This document shows, one piece after another, positions 54,463 through 63,221 of a DNA stretch of 64,000 bases. This stretch comes from JAKVAV01 sp964651785 (lineage in GTDB: Bacteria > Bacteroidota > Bacteroidia > Flavobacteriales_D > Cryomorphaceae): NCBI GenBank assembly GCA_964651785.1, contig CAZYWJ010000008.1:1-64000 (forward strand). Reading direction: 5' to 3'. The first letter of the stretch is position 1. Each line of letters starts with the position of its first letter. Under the pieces are notes generated by a model. That model was not told the DNA's origin, did not search any database, and saw nothing but the letters and a program-made list of their open reading frames with translations. Both the position numbers and the translations under genes were made by a program.

Positions 54463-56178
54463 ATGAAGAAGATCTACCTGACAGCATTTGTCACAACTTT
54501 ATTTGTAAGCTTGGGTTATGCCCAATCACAACGTCTGGTTCTTTTGGAACACTTTACAGGTGCATCATGTCCGCCATGTGCCACCTACAATCCGGGTATT
54601 CAAGATTTACTTGATAGTAACCCTGATAAAATCACCTCCATCAAGTACCAACTTGCGCCTCCCGGCACAGACCCCATGTATAGTCACAACCCCCAGCACA
54701 GCGGATCCAGAGCAAATTATTACAACGTGACGGGTATTCCAAATTCGGTTCTTGACGGGAATTTTTTCAACGATCATCCTGCCAATTGGAACATTAATAC
54801 CGTGAACAATAGATATGACGATCCGTCTCCTTTTGACATTGACATAAGCTATACCGTGACACCTACTACCATCGACGTAGAAGTTACAGTCACGGCTTCA
54901 CAAGATTTTGAGGACTCAAATTTGCGCCTACATACGGTTGTTGTTGAAGAAGAAATAAACTTTTCCTCTCCGGCCGGCTCAAATGGAGAAACTGAATTTC
55001 ACAATGTGATGAAGCGCATGTTACCTAATCAAAGCGGAACTTCAATCGAATCTGAGTGGGTTGATGGCGAAAGCATGACATATAACTTATCTTGGAATCA
55101 TTCTAATGTTTACAGTTATCCGCAATTGGCTATAGTAGCTTTTATACAGAATAATACAACTAAGGAAGTTCATCAAGCCGCTTTTAGCAATGATGCGTTA
55201 TACGATTCACCTTATTCTATAGCAGCTGAAAATTACAATCTCAACCTTCCACAACAAGTTTGTGAAGGTATGTCTTTAGAAATCGAGCCTTCCATTTCTG
55301 TATTAAATTTAGGTACTGAAGCATTGACAAGTCTCGACATTTTAGCCACCGTGAATGGTGAAAATTACAATACTTCTTGGACGGGGAACATTGAGTTGAT
55401 GGAAGAACTAGTTATTTCATTAGATCCCTTGCCTCTTACTATTTCTGAAAATTCTTATGATGTGAATGTGTCCATTACAAGTTTAAACGGGGTGTCCAGT
55501 GAAACTGAACTAGAAGAATTAGATGGTTCTTTTTCAGTAAACGAATTTGAATCTACAACATCTCTGACTTTAGACATAGATTTTGACTGTTGGCCTAACG
55601 AAATTACGTGGTCAATTCTCGATGCTGAAACACAAACTGAGGTGGCAGCCGGAGGTCCTTATGGTCAAAATGAAGTACAGGGTTCGATCAGTGAGAATAT
55701 AGACTTGCCGGCTGACGGATGTTATATTTTTAATGTTAAGGACTCTTACGGAGATGGATTGAATGGCGTGCCTTCAGGATGTCCGATAAATGGTTCAATA
55801 AACCTTTACGACGATCAGGACAACGAAATATATGCTGTCGGCGGATCATCACAATTTTCAGAGGAGTTTACGGCATTTTCGGCTCAACAAGCATTAAATA
55901 GCAGTTTCGCAACTGAACAAAACATGTCTGTTAAAATTTTCCCTAATCCGACTTCATCGGAGGGTAATTTTAGCCTGAATCTTCCAAACCCTGCTAATGT
56001 AGTTTATGAAATTGTCGACATTGTTGGTAAGACTGTGATGACCCAAAACGCAGGTATTCTGCCATCAGGAGAATCTATAATCACTACGGATCTAAGTAAT
56101 TTGCTTACGGGTGTTTACATCGTCAATATTAGAATAGGTGATTCTCAGCTATCCGAAAAACTCATTATTCGAAAATAG
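54463..56178 (+). CDS. Omp28-related thioredoxin-like T9SS cargo protein
   Basis: The start is taken at MKKIYLTAFVTTLFVSLGYA (54463), a signal peptide; the frame is open to 54406, but that extension is polar. The 571-residue product has an Omp28-type thioredoxin-like domain with LLEHFTGASCPPCATY (CPPC at 36-39) and YNVTGIPNSVLDG (cis-proline region). A middle beta-rich region and a segment with NVKDSYGDGLNG follow. A type A sorting tail closes it (VKIFPNPTSSEGNFSLNL through GVYIVNIRIG). It may catalyse thiol-disulphide exchange at the cell surface, or have lost it. A strong palindromic terminator separates it from the tlpA operon, which also contains an Omp28-type protein. Confidence 0.85.
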   Translation: MKKIYLTAFVTTLFVSLGYAQSQRLVLLEHFTGASCPPCATYNPGIQDLLDSNPDKITSIKYQLAPPGTDPMYSHNPQHSGSRANYYNVTGIPNSVLDGNFFNDHPANWNINTVNNRYDDPSPFDIDISYTVTPTTIDVEVTVTASQDFEDSNLRLHTVVVEEEINFSSPAGSNGETEFHNVMKRMLPNQSGTSIESEWVDGESMTYNLSWNHSNVYSYPQLAIVAFIQNNTTKEVHQAAFSNDALYDSPYSIAAENYNLNLPQQVCEGMSLEIEPSISVLNLGTEALTSLDILATVNGENYNTSWTGNIELMEELVISLDPLPLTISENSYDVNVSITSLNGVSSETELEELDGSFSVNEFESTTSLTLDIDFDCWPNEITWSILDAETQTEVAAGGPYGQNEVQGSISENIDLPADGCYIFNVKDSYGDGLNGVPSGCPINGSINLYDDQDNEIYAVGGSSQFSEEFTAFSAQQALNSSFATEQNMSVKIFPNPTSSEGNFSLNLPNPANVVYEIVDIVGKTVMTQNAGILPSGESIITTDLSNLLTGVYIVNIRIGDSQLSEKLIIRK

Positions 56179-56192
56179 GTTTTAACAATACT

Positions 56193-56240
56193 CAAACTAG
56201 CTTCTACAATTTTAAAATTGTAGGAGCTAGTTTGTTTCTT
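56193..56240 (+). terminator. Long near-perfect palindromic terminator
   Basis: The left arm (56193-56213, CAAACTAGCTTCTACAATTT...) and right arm (56214-56234) pair over 21 bp with one G-T wobble and almost no loop, then T-rich TTTGTTTCTT. It lies 14 bases after the Omp28 stop and ends one base before the ATG at 56242. Confidence 0.8.
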
Positions 56241-56241
56241 A

Positions 56242-56748
56242 ATGGTAAAAATGAAGTATTCTATTGCACTTTTTCTAGCGATTTTCTCTTTCTCGTCATT
56301 ATTTGCACAAGATAATTCTACTATACCGGCAGTGACACTGAAATCCTTGGAGGGAAAAGCCGTCAACACCTCCGAATTTAATAATAGCGGCAAACCAATG
56401 ATTATTAACTTTTGGGCAACCTGGTGTTCTCCCTGTAAGAAAGAACTGAACAATATTGCCGAGCTATACGACGACTGGGTAGATGAAACAGGCGTTAAGC
56501 TGATAGCCGTATCAATTGATGATGCGAGAAGTCAATCACGAGTACTTCCGTATGTAAATGGATCAGCATGGGATTACGAAGTATATATCGATGAAAACCA
56601 AGATTTCAAAAGAGCTATGGGCGTGAATAACGTTCCGCACACCTTCTTAGTTGATGGCAATGGAAATGTCGTCTATTCGCATAATAACTATGCTCCGGGT
56701 GACGAATATGAGTTATACGAAAAAGTATTAAGCCTCAGTGCTGAGTAA
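56242..56748 (+). CDS. TlpA-family thiol-disulphide oxidoreductase
   Basis: A 168-residue exported thioredoxin-fold protein. A signal peptide (KYSIALFLAIFSFSSLFAQ) precedes the redox domain with INFWATWCSPCKKELNNIAE (WCSPC at 61-65) and the cis-proline loop GVNNVPHTFLVDGNG. TlpA/ResA-like proteins reduce periplasmic disulphides, often in cytochrome or secreted-protein maturation. The ATG at 56242 or the in-frame ATG at 56251 may be used. It heads a tight operon with a DUF6029-like barrel, an Omp28-type lipoprotein and a small outer-membrane barrel, suggesting that it supplies electrons or folding help to these envelope proteins. That link is inferred. Confidence 0.9.
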   Translation: MVKMKYSIALFLAIFSFSSLFAQDNSTIPAVTLKSLEGKAVNTSEFNNSGKPMIINFWATWCSPCKKELNNIAELYDDWVDETGVKLIAVSIDDARSQSRVLPYVNGSAWDYEVYIDENQDFKRAMGVNNVPHTFLVDGNGNVVYSHNNYAPGDEYELYEKVLSLSAE

Positions 56749-56754
56749 GTTGAT

Positions 56755-58452
56755 ATGAATAAAGTTTCGCTGTTGATCGCAGCAATATTTCTCAGTATTA
56801 CAGGCTATTCTCAAGATCAAGGTCAATTCAGGGGGAATTTCTCTATTGAAGGTCAATATTATACGGAAGACAGTGCGATTTCAGCTGTGGTCCCTGACGA
56901 ACAAGTAGCATTGCAGGGCTTTGGAAATCTGATCTATACCCACGGAAAATTCGAAGCAGGAATACGATTCGAAACTTATATCCCCGCCTTTGTAGGCTAT
57001 CCGGCGGGTGCGCCATGGAGCGGGACGGGAGTTGGCTATCGCTATGCCAAATACTCGGATGACCGATTGGAAATTACCGTGGGAAATTTTTACGAGCAAT
57101 TCGGTTCCGGCCTCGTTCTGAGAGCGTGGGAAGATAGAGGACTCGGAGTAGACTATGCCTTGGATGGAATAAGAGTAGTAGGAAGACCTATAAAAGGTGT
57201 CACGGTAAAAGCCTTATATGGAAAACAGCGATTTAATTTTGATGATGGCCTTCAGAACGGAGATGGCATTGTAAGAGGAGCCGATATAGAATTCAGTCTG
57301 AACCAATTATTGGATTCCGTCATTGATTTGAAAGGGCAGTGGACTTTAGGTGGAAGTTATGTGAGTAAATACGAGGCAGATCGAAGTTCCCTGTACAATT
57401 TTCCGGAAAATGTGGGAGCCGGATCGGCACGCCTGAGCTACCTCAGAGGTGGTTTTCAGTTTAAGGGTGAGTACGCAATTATTTCCTCCAACCCATCCTC
57501 GTTAAATGCCAATATAGTAGACATTCCGGATAGCCTTGATCCTTCAGTCGGTTTGTTTCAAACCGGTCAAGGGGTAAATCTCAATGCCACATACTCCCGA
57601 AAAGGTTTCGGCGGTTCGGTCACAGTCAATTCCATCGCCAATATGGCTTTTCAAAGTCAAAGAAATTCAGGTCCCTTCGATAGCTGGATAAACTATTTGC
57701 CACCTGCCTCTGTGCTCAGAACGGAATTGCTGGCTCAGTTTTATCCTTATGCGACTCAACCCAATGGTGAAGTAGCTTTCCGAGGTGATATATTTTATAC
57801 CATACCAAAAAAATCCGCACTCGGAGGTAGATACGGAACTAAAATTGAATTGAGCTATACACAGATTCAGGAACCGGATTTTCCTGAAATAGGAGATTTT
57901 ACGACAAACAGAAAAGGGATTCAACCTCAATTGTTTTCAATAGGAGAAGAAACGTATTACGCCGACTTATATACCAGAGTCTCTAGAAAAATTTCCAAAA
58001 AATTTAAAGCAGCTCTCGTATACATGTACATACATTACGATAACGATGTAGTTCGCGGTGCATATAACTACGATAATGTACCGACGGAAGGCAAAGTATT
58101 TGCCGACCTGATAGCTTTTGAAGGAAACTGGCAAATTAAAAGAGGTCACAACCTGAGGTTTGAATTGCAGGGCATGTTTACAGATCAACATCTGCAGGAT
58201 TGGTTTGCCGCAGTCACGGAATATACCGTGTCCCCTCATTGGTTTTTCTCAGGAGTAGTTCAGTACAATTATGGAAATGCTGAAGGCGATGATTTTGTTT
58301 TCCCTGTGATATCTACGGGCTACATCGGGGGTAGCAATCGAATTTCAGTAACTTATGGAAGACAACGAGCAGGAGTTTTCTGCGTTGGAGGAGTGTGCCG
58401 TGTAGTACCCGCCTCAAATGGTCTCACCATTAGTCTTACTTCAAGCTTTTAA
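56755..58452 (+). CDS. DUF6029-like outer-membrane beta-barrel protein
   Basis: A 565-residue predicted outer-membrane barrel with a signal peptide (MNKVSLLIAAIFLSITGYSQ). Alternating strands include FGNLIYTHGKFEAGIRFET, LEITVGNFYEQFGSGLVLRA, EDRGLGVDYALDGIRVVG and VKALYGKQRF, and the chain ends in phenylalanine. The block 'FGSGLVLRAWEDRGLGVDYALDG' (split here for length: FGSGLVLRAWEDRG, then LGVDYALDG) is what I associate with DUF6029, an uncharacterised Bacteroidota family. Two cysteines near the end (FCVGGVCRV) form a CxxxxC that could be a substrate of the neighbouring thiol proteins. It lies six bases after tlpA and two before the lipoprotein gene. Confidence 0.72.
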   Translation: MNKVSLLIAAIFLSITGYSQDQGQFRGNFSIEGQYYTEDSAISAVVPDEQVALQGFGNLIYTHGKFEAGIRFETYIPAFVGYPAGAPWSGTGVGYRYAKYSDDRLEITVGNFYEQFGSGLVLRAWEDRGLGVDYALDGIRVVGRPIKGVTVKALYGKQRFNFDDGLQNGDGIVRGADIEFSLNQLLDSVIDLKGQWTLGGSYVSKYEADRSSLYNFPENVGAGSARLSYLRGGFQFKGEYAIISSNPSSLNANIVDIPDSLDPSVGLFQTGQGVNLNATYSRKGFGGSVTVNSIANMAFQSQRNSGPFDSWINYLPPASVLRTELLAQFYPYATQPNGEVAFRGDIFYTIPKKSALGGRYGTKIELSYTQIQEPDFPEIGDFTTNRKGIQPQLFSIGEETYYADLYTRVSRKISKKFKAALVYMYIHYDNDVVRGAYNYDNVPTEGKVFADLIAFEGNWQIKRGHNLRFELQGMFTDQHLQDWFAAVTEYTVSPHWFFSGVVQYNYGNAEGDDFVFPVISTGYIGGSNRISVTYGRQRAGVFCVGGVCRVVPASNGLTISLTSSF

Positions 58453-58454
58453 TT

Positions 58455-59369
58455 ATGAAGTTCTTTAATTTGATTATATTTTTTACCGGCTGGTTATTGA
58501 TCGGGTGTGAAGAAGTGGAGTGCCCCTATGAAGACGCAAGGCTCTGCGATCCGGATTTCGTTCCCGTAGAAGATGTCACTTTAGGAATGCCTGATGGAAC
58601 ATTTATCTATGAATCTTCGGTTCTGAATGAATATGAACCGGTAGTACTCTTGGAAGATTTCACCGGATTTCGTTGTCCTAACTGCCTCGACGCCGTAGAA
58701 ACGGCTAACAATATTTCGAACAATTATAGCGACAGAGTTATAATTGTTGCCTACCACGTCTCACAACAATTTGCTGCTCCTCTTACAAACGATCCTTCTG
58801 AACCGTTCTACTTGGATTTTCGCACACCTGCGGGAGAGGAGCTTTTAGTCAACTATCTGATTCCTGCCTTGCCCAACGGTATGGTAGACAGAAAGATTTT
58901 CGATAATAATCGTTTACAACCGCATGGCAATTGGGAAGATAGGGTGGCAGAAGAAATTACGTCCAATCCTCTCGGACTGGTCGACGTCAGAGATGTGGTC
59001 TACGATGAAGTAGCCGATCTTTATAATTTTAACGTCGCGGTGAAATCCTTTGTTGATCTTCAGGAAGATTGGAGTCTGTTCGTCGGAATTTATGAGAACA
59101 ATTTGATTGAAGGTCAGAAAGATGGTTCGGAAACCATTTATCCATTTATCCACGATCATGTATTCAGAAGGGCAGTTTTAGGGACTTTTGGACAAACGGC
59201 TTTAACAACGGATATGGAAGTAGGAGCGAATGAAGTTCCGTATTATTCACTCGCAATTAAAGCCAATCCCGAATGGGATGTAAATGAATGTTACATCTTT
59301 GCCTATCTCATCAGGTTGGAAAACGACGAAGAAATAATAACATGCGACAAAGAACCGCTATCACCATAA
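58455..59369 (+). CDS. Omp28-related thioredoxin-like lipoprotein
   Basis: A 304-residue predicted lipoprotein. The lipobox WLLIGC gives Cys18 as the lipidated residue. The Omp28-type domain has VVLLEDFTGFRCPNCLDAVE (CPNC at 74-77) and a NGMVDRKIFDN loop where the cis-proline normally sits, followed by a beta-rich half. Extra cysteines near the N-terminus (EECPYEDARLCDP-like) may form a disulphide. It is probably on the outer membrane, facing either the periplasm or the surface, and could carry out redox or chaperone functions on the adjacent barrel. The gene starts two bases after the DUF6029-like gene, and the next gene overlaps its end by 28 bases. Confidence 0.83.
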   Translation: MKFFNLIIFFTGWLLIGCEEVECPYEDARLCDPDFVPVEDVTLGMPDGTFIYESSVLNEYEPVVLLEDFTGFRCPNCLDAVETANNISNNYSDRVIIVAYHVSQQFAAPLTNDPSEPFYLDFRTPAGEELLVNYLIPALPNGMVDRKIFDNNRLQPHGNWEDRVAEEITSNPLGLVDVRDVVYDEVADLYNFNVAVKSFVDLQEDWSLFVGIYENNLIEGQKDGSETIYPFIHDHVFRRAVLGTFGQTALTTDMEVGANEVPYYSLAIKANPEWDVNECYIFAYLIRLENDEEIITCDKEPLSP

Positions 59370-59959
59370 TACTTTTCTCGGCATACATTGCGGCCTTTTC
59401 ACAATCGGATAATAAAAATTTCAACTTCTTTGCCCATGCGGGACTAAACTTCAGCCAAGTAGGTGGCGATGGTCTACAAGGTTTTGACAAATTGAACGTA
59501 GCTGCAGGCATAGGTGTAGAGCGATATATCTCCGAAAAATTTGATTGGCGCTTGGAAATGAATGTGCTGCAAAAGGGTAGTCGAAAAGCTGCTAACCCCG
59601 ACGCGGGCGATAGAACGGAATACAAAATGGCTTTGCTCTATACCCAAGTGCCTATACTTGCTGAATTTAAATACAACGACAAAATCTCTGTGATGGGGGG
59701 GGCGGGATTCGGATTTCTTCTTTCGGCAGAGGAAACGGATTTATTTGGTGAAATAAATAATACTCCCGAATTCAACACATTGGACTTCTCTCTTATTCTC
59801 GCAGCTAAATATGCTATATCAGATAAGCTGGGAGCCGAGCTGCGATTTGATCAATCACTTTTTCCTATTCGAACCAGAGGAGATTTGGACATACCACTTG
59901 TCTTGGGATCACAGTTCAATACCGTTTTGGGAGTACTGCTTTCTTACTCAATAAATTAA
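59342..59959 (+). CDS. Small outer-membrane beta-barrel protein (porin-like)
   Basis: The start is placed at MRQRTAITIILFSAYIAAFS (59342), a signal peptide; a longer frame from 59288 overlaps the previous gene further and is not signal-like. The 205-residue product resembles the outer-membrane beta-barrel family common in Bacteroidota (PorT-like): NFFAHAGLNFSQVGGDG at the start, GIGVERYISEKFDWRLEMNV, YTQVPILAEFKYNDKISVMG, GFGFLLSAEET and a final GVLLSYSIN. Eight strands are plausible. It ends the tlpA operon. No specific function can be assigned. Confidence 0.82.
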   Translation: MRQRTAITIILFSAYIAAFSQSDNKNFNFFAHAGLNFSQVGGDGLQGFDKLNVAAGIGVERYISEKFDWRLEMNVLQKGSRKAANPDAGDRTEYKMALLYTQVPILAEFKYNDKISVMGGAGFGFLLSAEETDLFGEINNTPEFNTLDFSLILAAKYAISDKLGAELRFDQSLFPIRTRGDLDIPLVLGSQFNTVLGVLLSYSIN

Positions 59960-60093
59960 GGCTTAGTGTAAGCTTGACACTCCTGAATTCATTAAGCTAA
60001 AAATTTTGTTAATCCGTCGAAAAGCCGGATACCATATGTCGTGATTTGGCGTTTTGTTCTTATCTTGATAACGAAACCAAAGGACTACAACAC

Positions 60094-60294
60094 ATGTTGG
60101 AACTAAGTAAAAAAATCCTTCAAAAAGTAAGTTTTGACCGCCTACTTTTTAAGAAGGAACTTAAGAAGTCACTGAATTGGGTAAAACCAAATGAACGAAT
60201 ACTTCTTAAAACGTGGTGCTTAGCTACTTTTGGAGCCACCTACCATGAAACAATAATGGAAGTATTTGAATCAACAATGGGCGCCTCTCTCTGA
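60094..60294 (+). CDS. Conserved small Bacteroidota protein, 66 residues
   Basis: The start is taken at MLELSKKILQKVSFDRLLFK (60094); a longer frame begins at 60046. The product is basic and helical with EERILLKTWCLATFG-like and YHETIMEVFESTMG segments. I recall short proteins of the form 'LSKKILQKVSFD..LF.KEL' as widespread in Flavobacteriia and uncharacterised. It stands alone between two transcription units and ends in a strong terminator whose stem includes the last codons and the stop. TATCTTGA at 60061-60068 is a weak -7 candidate. Cytosolic and possibly regulatory; the function is unknown. Confidence 0.75.
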   Translation: MLELSKKILQKVSFDRLLFKKELKKSLNWVKPNERILLKTWCLATFGATYHETIMEVFESTMGASL

Positions 60295-60306
60295 GGCGCT
60301 TTTTTT
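60281..60306 (+). terminator. Terminator overlapping the end of the 66-residue gene
   Basis: The stem GCGCCTC (60281-60287) pairs with GAGGCGC (60293-60299) around TCTCT, followed by seven Ts. The stop codon TGA (60292-60294) falls inside the hairpin. Confidence 0.92.
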
Positions 60307-60308
60307 GT

Positions 60309-61334
60309 TTAAAAAAGTCCCTGTTGTTCCCCTCTCCTGTTAATCGTTCTACCCAAGTGCTTATAGGCAGCATCCGTAACCTGTCGCCCTCGGGGAGTTC
60401 GCATCAAAAATCCCTCTTGAATTAAGTATGGCTCATAAACCTCTTCGATGGTGCCCGAATCTTCTCCCACAGCGGTAGCAATCGTGCCCAACCCAACGGG
60501 GCCTCCCCGAAACTTATCGATTATGGTAAGCAAAATTTTATGATCCATCTCATCCAATCCATGCGTGTCGACATCCAAGGCTTCAAGGGATGATTCTGCT
60601 ATCGGCATATCAATAATACCCGTTCCTTTTACTTCCGCAAAATCCCTTACTCGTCTTAGCAAGGCATTTGCAATACGTGGCGTACCTCGAGACCTTCGGG
60701 CGATCTCATGGGCGGCTTTATTCTCGATGGGAATATTGAGTATTTCAGAGCTTCTTTTCACAATTCCCGCCAGAATATCGGCGGTATAATAACTCAATCG
60801 GCTATTGATCCCAAAACGAGCTCTGAGAGGAGCTGTCAACAAGCCTGATCGTGTGGTAGCACCTACCAGTGTAAACGGATTAAGATCAATTTCGACCGTT
60901 CGGGCATTGGGTCCCGTGTCAATAACCAAATCAATTTTAAAGTCCTCCATCGCAGAGTATAGGTATTCCTCAACGATAGCTGAGAGCCGATGTATCTCAT
61001 CAATGAAGAGAACATCGTTTTCTTCCAGATTCGTCAGTAACCCTGCGAGGTCGCCGGGTTTGTCCAACACAGGACCTGAGGTAACGCGAAGACCGACCCC
61101 TAATTCTTGTGATATAATATTGGCCAAGGTAGTTTTTCCCAAGCCCGGTGGACCGTGAAGCAAAACATGATCCAAAGCTTCACCTCTTCTTTTCGCTGCG
61201 GTCACGAATACCTGCAAATTTTCCAAGACTTTATCTTGTCCTTGAAAATCACCGAATGATTTCGGGCGAAGCACTTTTTCGAGCTCCGAATCCGTGAAAG
61301 ATGATGAATCTCTTAAATCAAACTGATCTGACAT
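60309..61334 (-). CDS. ruvB: Holliday junction branch migration helicase RuvB
   Basis: A 341-residue AAA+ motor that drives branch migration with RuvA. It shows LRPKSFGDFQGQDKVLENL, Walker A GPPGLGKT (61-68), Walker B with LFIDEIHRLS (112-115), sensor I GATTRSGLLTAPLRARFG and the winged-helix end with EPYLIQEGFLMRTPRGRQ. The start is set at ATG 61334 (MSDQFDLRDSSSF), because the upstream ATG at 61364 lies in the cox terminator and a -7 element sits at 61343-61350. ruvA is encoded elsewhere in this window. Confidence 0.96.
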   Translation of the reverse strand: MSDQFDLRDSSSFTDSELEKVLRPKSFGDFQGQDKVLENLQVFVTAAKRRGEALDHVLLHGPPGLGKTTLANIISQELGVGLRVTSGPVLDKPGDLAGLLTNLEENDVLFIDEIHRLSAIVEEYLYSAMEDFKIDLVIDTGPNARTVEIDLNPFTLVGATTRSGLLTAPLRARFGINSRLSYYTADILAGIVKRSSEILNIPIENKAAHEIARRSRGTPRIANALLRRVRDFAEVKGTGIIDMPIAESSLEALDVDTHGLDEMDHKILLTIIDKFRGGPVGLGTIATAVGEDSGTIEEVYEPYLIQEGFLMRTPRGRQVTDAAYKHLGRTINRRGEQQGLF

Positions 61335-61342
61335 ATTGCATT

Positions 61343-61350
61343 CAAAGATA
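61343..61350 (-). promoter_or_regulatory. -7 promoter element of ruvB
   Basis: The minus-strand sequence is TATCTTTG, an exact TAnnTTTG, nine bases before the ATG at 61334, giving a nearly leaderless transcript. It lies just after the cox terminator. Confidence 0.55.
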
Positions 61351-61362
61351 CTGTGAATATGC

Positions 61363-61387
61363 AAAAAGGGCTCGCAATTGCGAGCCC
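61363..61387 (-). terminator. Terminator of the cox subunit II-I genes
   Basis: A perfect 20-base palindrome, GGGCTCGCAATTGCGAGCCC (61368-61387), is followed on the minus strand by five Ts (61367-61363). It lies 25 bases after the subunit I stop. Confidence 0.92.
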
Positions 61388-61412
61388 ATCCATTTTAAAT
61401 TTATCAAACTTA

Positions 61413-63209
61413 TTAATGCTCTTCTTCGCCTTCCGTGAGAGGGACATTCTGAGGAACATAGTCAAGCTCCTTCCCGGGCTTACTGTAATCGTAAGGCCAT
61501 CTGTGTACGACAGGAATAGGGCCCGGCCAGTTTCCGTGAATATGCTCTACCGGAGTGGTCCATTCTAAGGTATTAGACTTCCAAGGATTCTGCGGTGCTC
61601 TTTGCCCGCGGAATACGCTCCAGAAAAAGTTAAACAAGAAAATGGCTTGAGCTGAAGCAGCGAATATTGCAAAAGTCGTTACCAATACATTCAAATCGTA
61701 AATGCCGTCAAACATCGGGTAATCCGTGTACTGATAATATCTTCGAGGTGCTCCGGCCATTCCGACGAAGTGCATCGGGAAAAATACACCGTAACCACCG
61801 ATGATGGTCATCCAGAAATGTGCGTAACCCAATTTGGAATTCATCATTCGACCGAACATTTTTGGGAACCAATGATAGATACCGGCAAACATTCCGAATA
61901 TCGCTGACAATCCCATTACAATATGGAAGTGAGCTACCACGAAATATGTATCGTGAACATTAATATCAAGCGCTGAATCTGCCAGGATGATACCTGTCAA
62001 ACCTCCCGTTACGAATGTTGAAACCAATCCGATTGAAAAGAGCATAGCCGGTGTGAACACCAAGTTTCCTTTCCAGATAGTCGTTATGTAATTGAATGCT
62101 TTCACCGCAGAAGGAATGGCAATCAACAAAGTGGTGAAAACGAAAACTGAACCAAGGAATGGATTCATTCCGGACATAAACATGTGGTGACCCCAAACGA
62201 TAAACGAAAGGAAACCAATAGCCATGATGGAACCGATCATTGCTCGGTATCCGAAAATTGGTTTTCTAGAGTTGGTCGCAATTACTTCTGAGCTGATACC
62301 CAATGCAGGCAGCAATACGATATAAACCTCAGGGTGACCTAAAAACCAGAAAAGGTGTTCGTAAAGAATTGGACTACCTCCCACAGGATCTAAAGCTTCT
62401 CCACCGATATAAATATCACTCAAGTAAAAGCTTGTGCCCATAGAACGGTCCATGATCAGCAGCAATACAGCTGCGAACAATACCGGGAAGGATAAAACAC
62501 CCAAAACCGCAGTAATGAAGAATGCCCAAATCGTCAATGGCAATCTGGTCATTTTCATCCCTTTCGTTCTCAAGTTGAGAATCGTAACGATATAGTTCAA
62601 ACCTCCCAATAAGGAAGAAGCAATGAACAGCGCCATACTAACCAACCACAAGGTCATTCCCAACCCTGAAGAAGGCATAGCTTGGGGAAGTGCACTCAAT
62701 GGCGGATAAACCGTCCAGCCACCTCCTGCTGCACCGGTCTCTACAAATAGCGATGCCAACATGATGATACTGGATACTAAGAAGAACCAATAAGACAACA
62801 TGTTCAAGAAACCGGAAGCCATATCTCTGGCTCCGATTTGCAATGGAATTAACAAGTTACTGAACGTACCACTCAATCCTCCGGTCAAAACGAAAAATAC
62901 CATAATAGTACCGTGAATGGTAACCAGTGAGAGGTACATATTTCTGTCGAGAACTCCATCGGGAGCCCAACGATCACCCAAGAAGTAATTCAGAATTTCA
63001 AAACTCTCACCGGGCCATGCCAATTGCAGTCGGAAAAATATCGACAACATCATGGCAACAATACCCATGAATATAGCAGTGGTCAAGAACTGCTTACTGA
63101 TCATCTTGTGATCTTGAGAGAAAATGTATTTACTTACAAAACTCTCTTTTTCATGATGATGCTCGTGAGAGTGAGCATGTGCTTCGTGTGCTTCTACAGT
63201 AGCTGACAT
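61413..63209 (-). CDS. ctaD: Cytochrome c oxidase subunit I
   Basis: A 598-residue heme-copper oxidase catalytic subunit that reduces oxygen and pumps protons. It has the low-spin heme region (LVTIHGTIMVFFVLTGGLSG), the CuB-tyrosine crosslink motif LGHPEVYIVLLPALG, VWGHHMFMSGMNPF with the two CuB histidines, and DTYFVVAHFHIVMGLSAIFG with the heme a3 and a ligands. About 12 helices are predicted. A His-rich N-terminal extension (EAHEAHAHSHEHHHEKESF) precedes the first helix and may bind copper or another metal. It follows subunit II by 12 bases and ends in a strong terminator. Confidence 0.96.
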   Translation of the reverse strand: MSATVEAHEAHAHSHEHHHEKESFVSKYIFSQDHKMISKQFLTTAIFMGIVAMMLSIFFRLQLAWPGESFEILNYFLGDRWAPDGVLDRNMYLSLVTIHGTIMVFFVLTGGLSGTFSNLLIPLQIGARDMASGFLNMLSYWFFLVSSIIMLASLFVETGAAGGGWTVYPPLSALPQAMPSSGLGMTLWLVSMALFIASSLLGGLNYIVTILNLRTKGMKMTRLPLTIWAFFITAVLGVLSFPVLFAAVLLLIMDRSMGTSFYLSDIYIGGEALDPVGGSPILYEHLFWFLGHPEVYIVLLPALGISSEVIATNSRKPIFGYRAMIGSIMAIGFLSFIVWGHHMFMSGMNPFLGSVFVFTTLLIAIPSAVKAFNYITTIWKGNLVFTPAMLFSIGLVSTFVTGGLTGIILADSALDINVHDTYFVVAHFHIVMGLSAIFGMFAGIYHWFPKMFGRMMNSKLGYAHFWMTIIGGYGVFFPMHFVGMAGAPRRYYQYTDYPMFDGIYDLNVLVTTFAIFAASAQAIFLFNFFWSVFRGQRAPQNPWKSNTLEWTTPVEHIHGNWPGPIPVVHRWPYDYSKPGKELDYVPQNVPLTEGEEEH

Positions 63210-63221
63210 AAGCTTCTAATT

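Noticed and set aside
61335..61364. Ten-residue N-terminal extension of RuvB
   Set aside because: It would begin in the cox terminator and span the -7 element; the family start fits ATG 61334.
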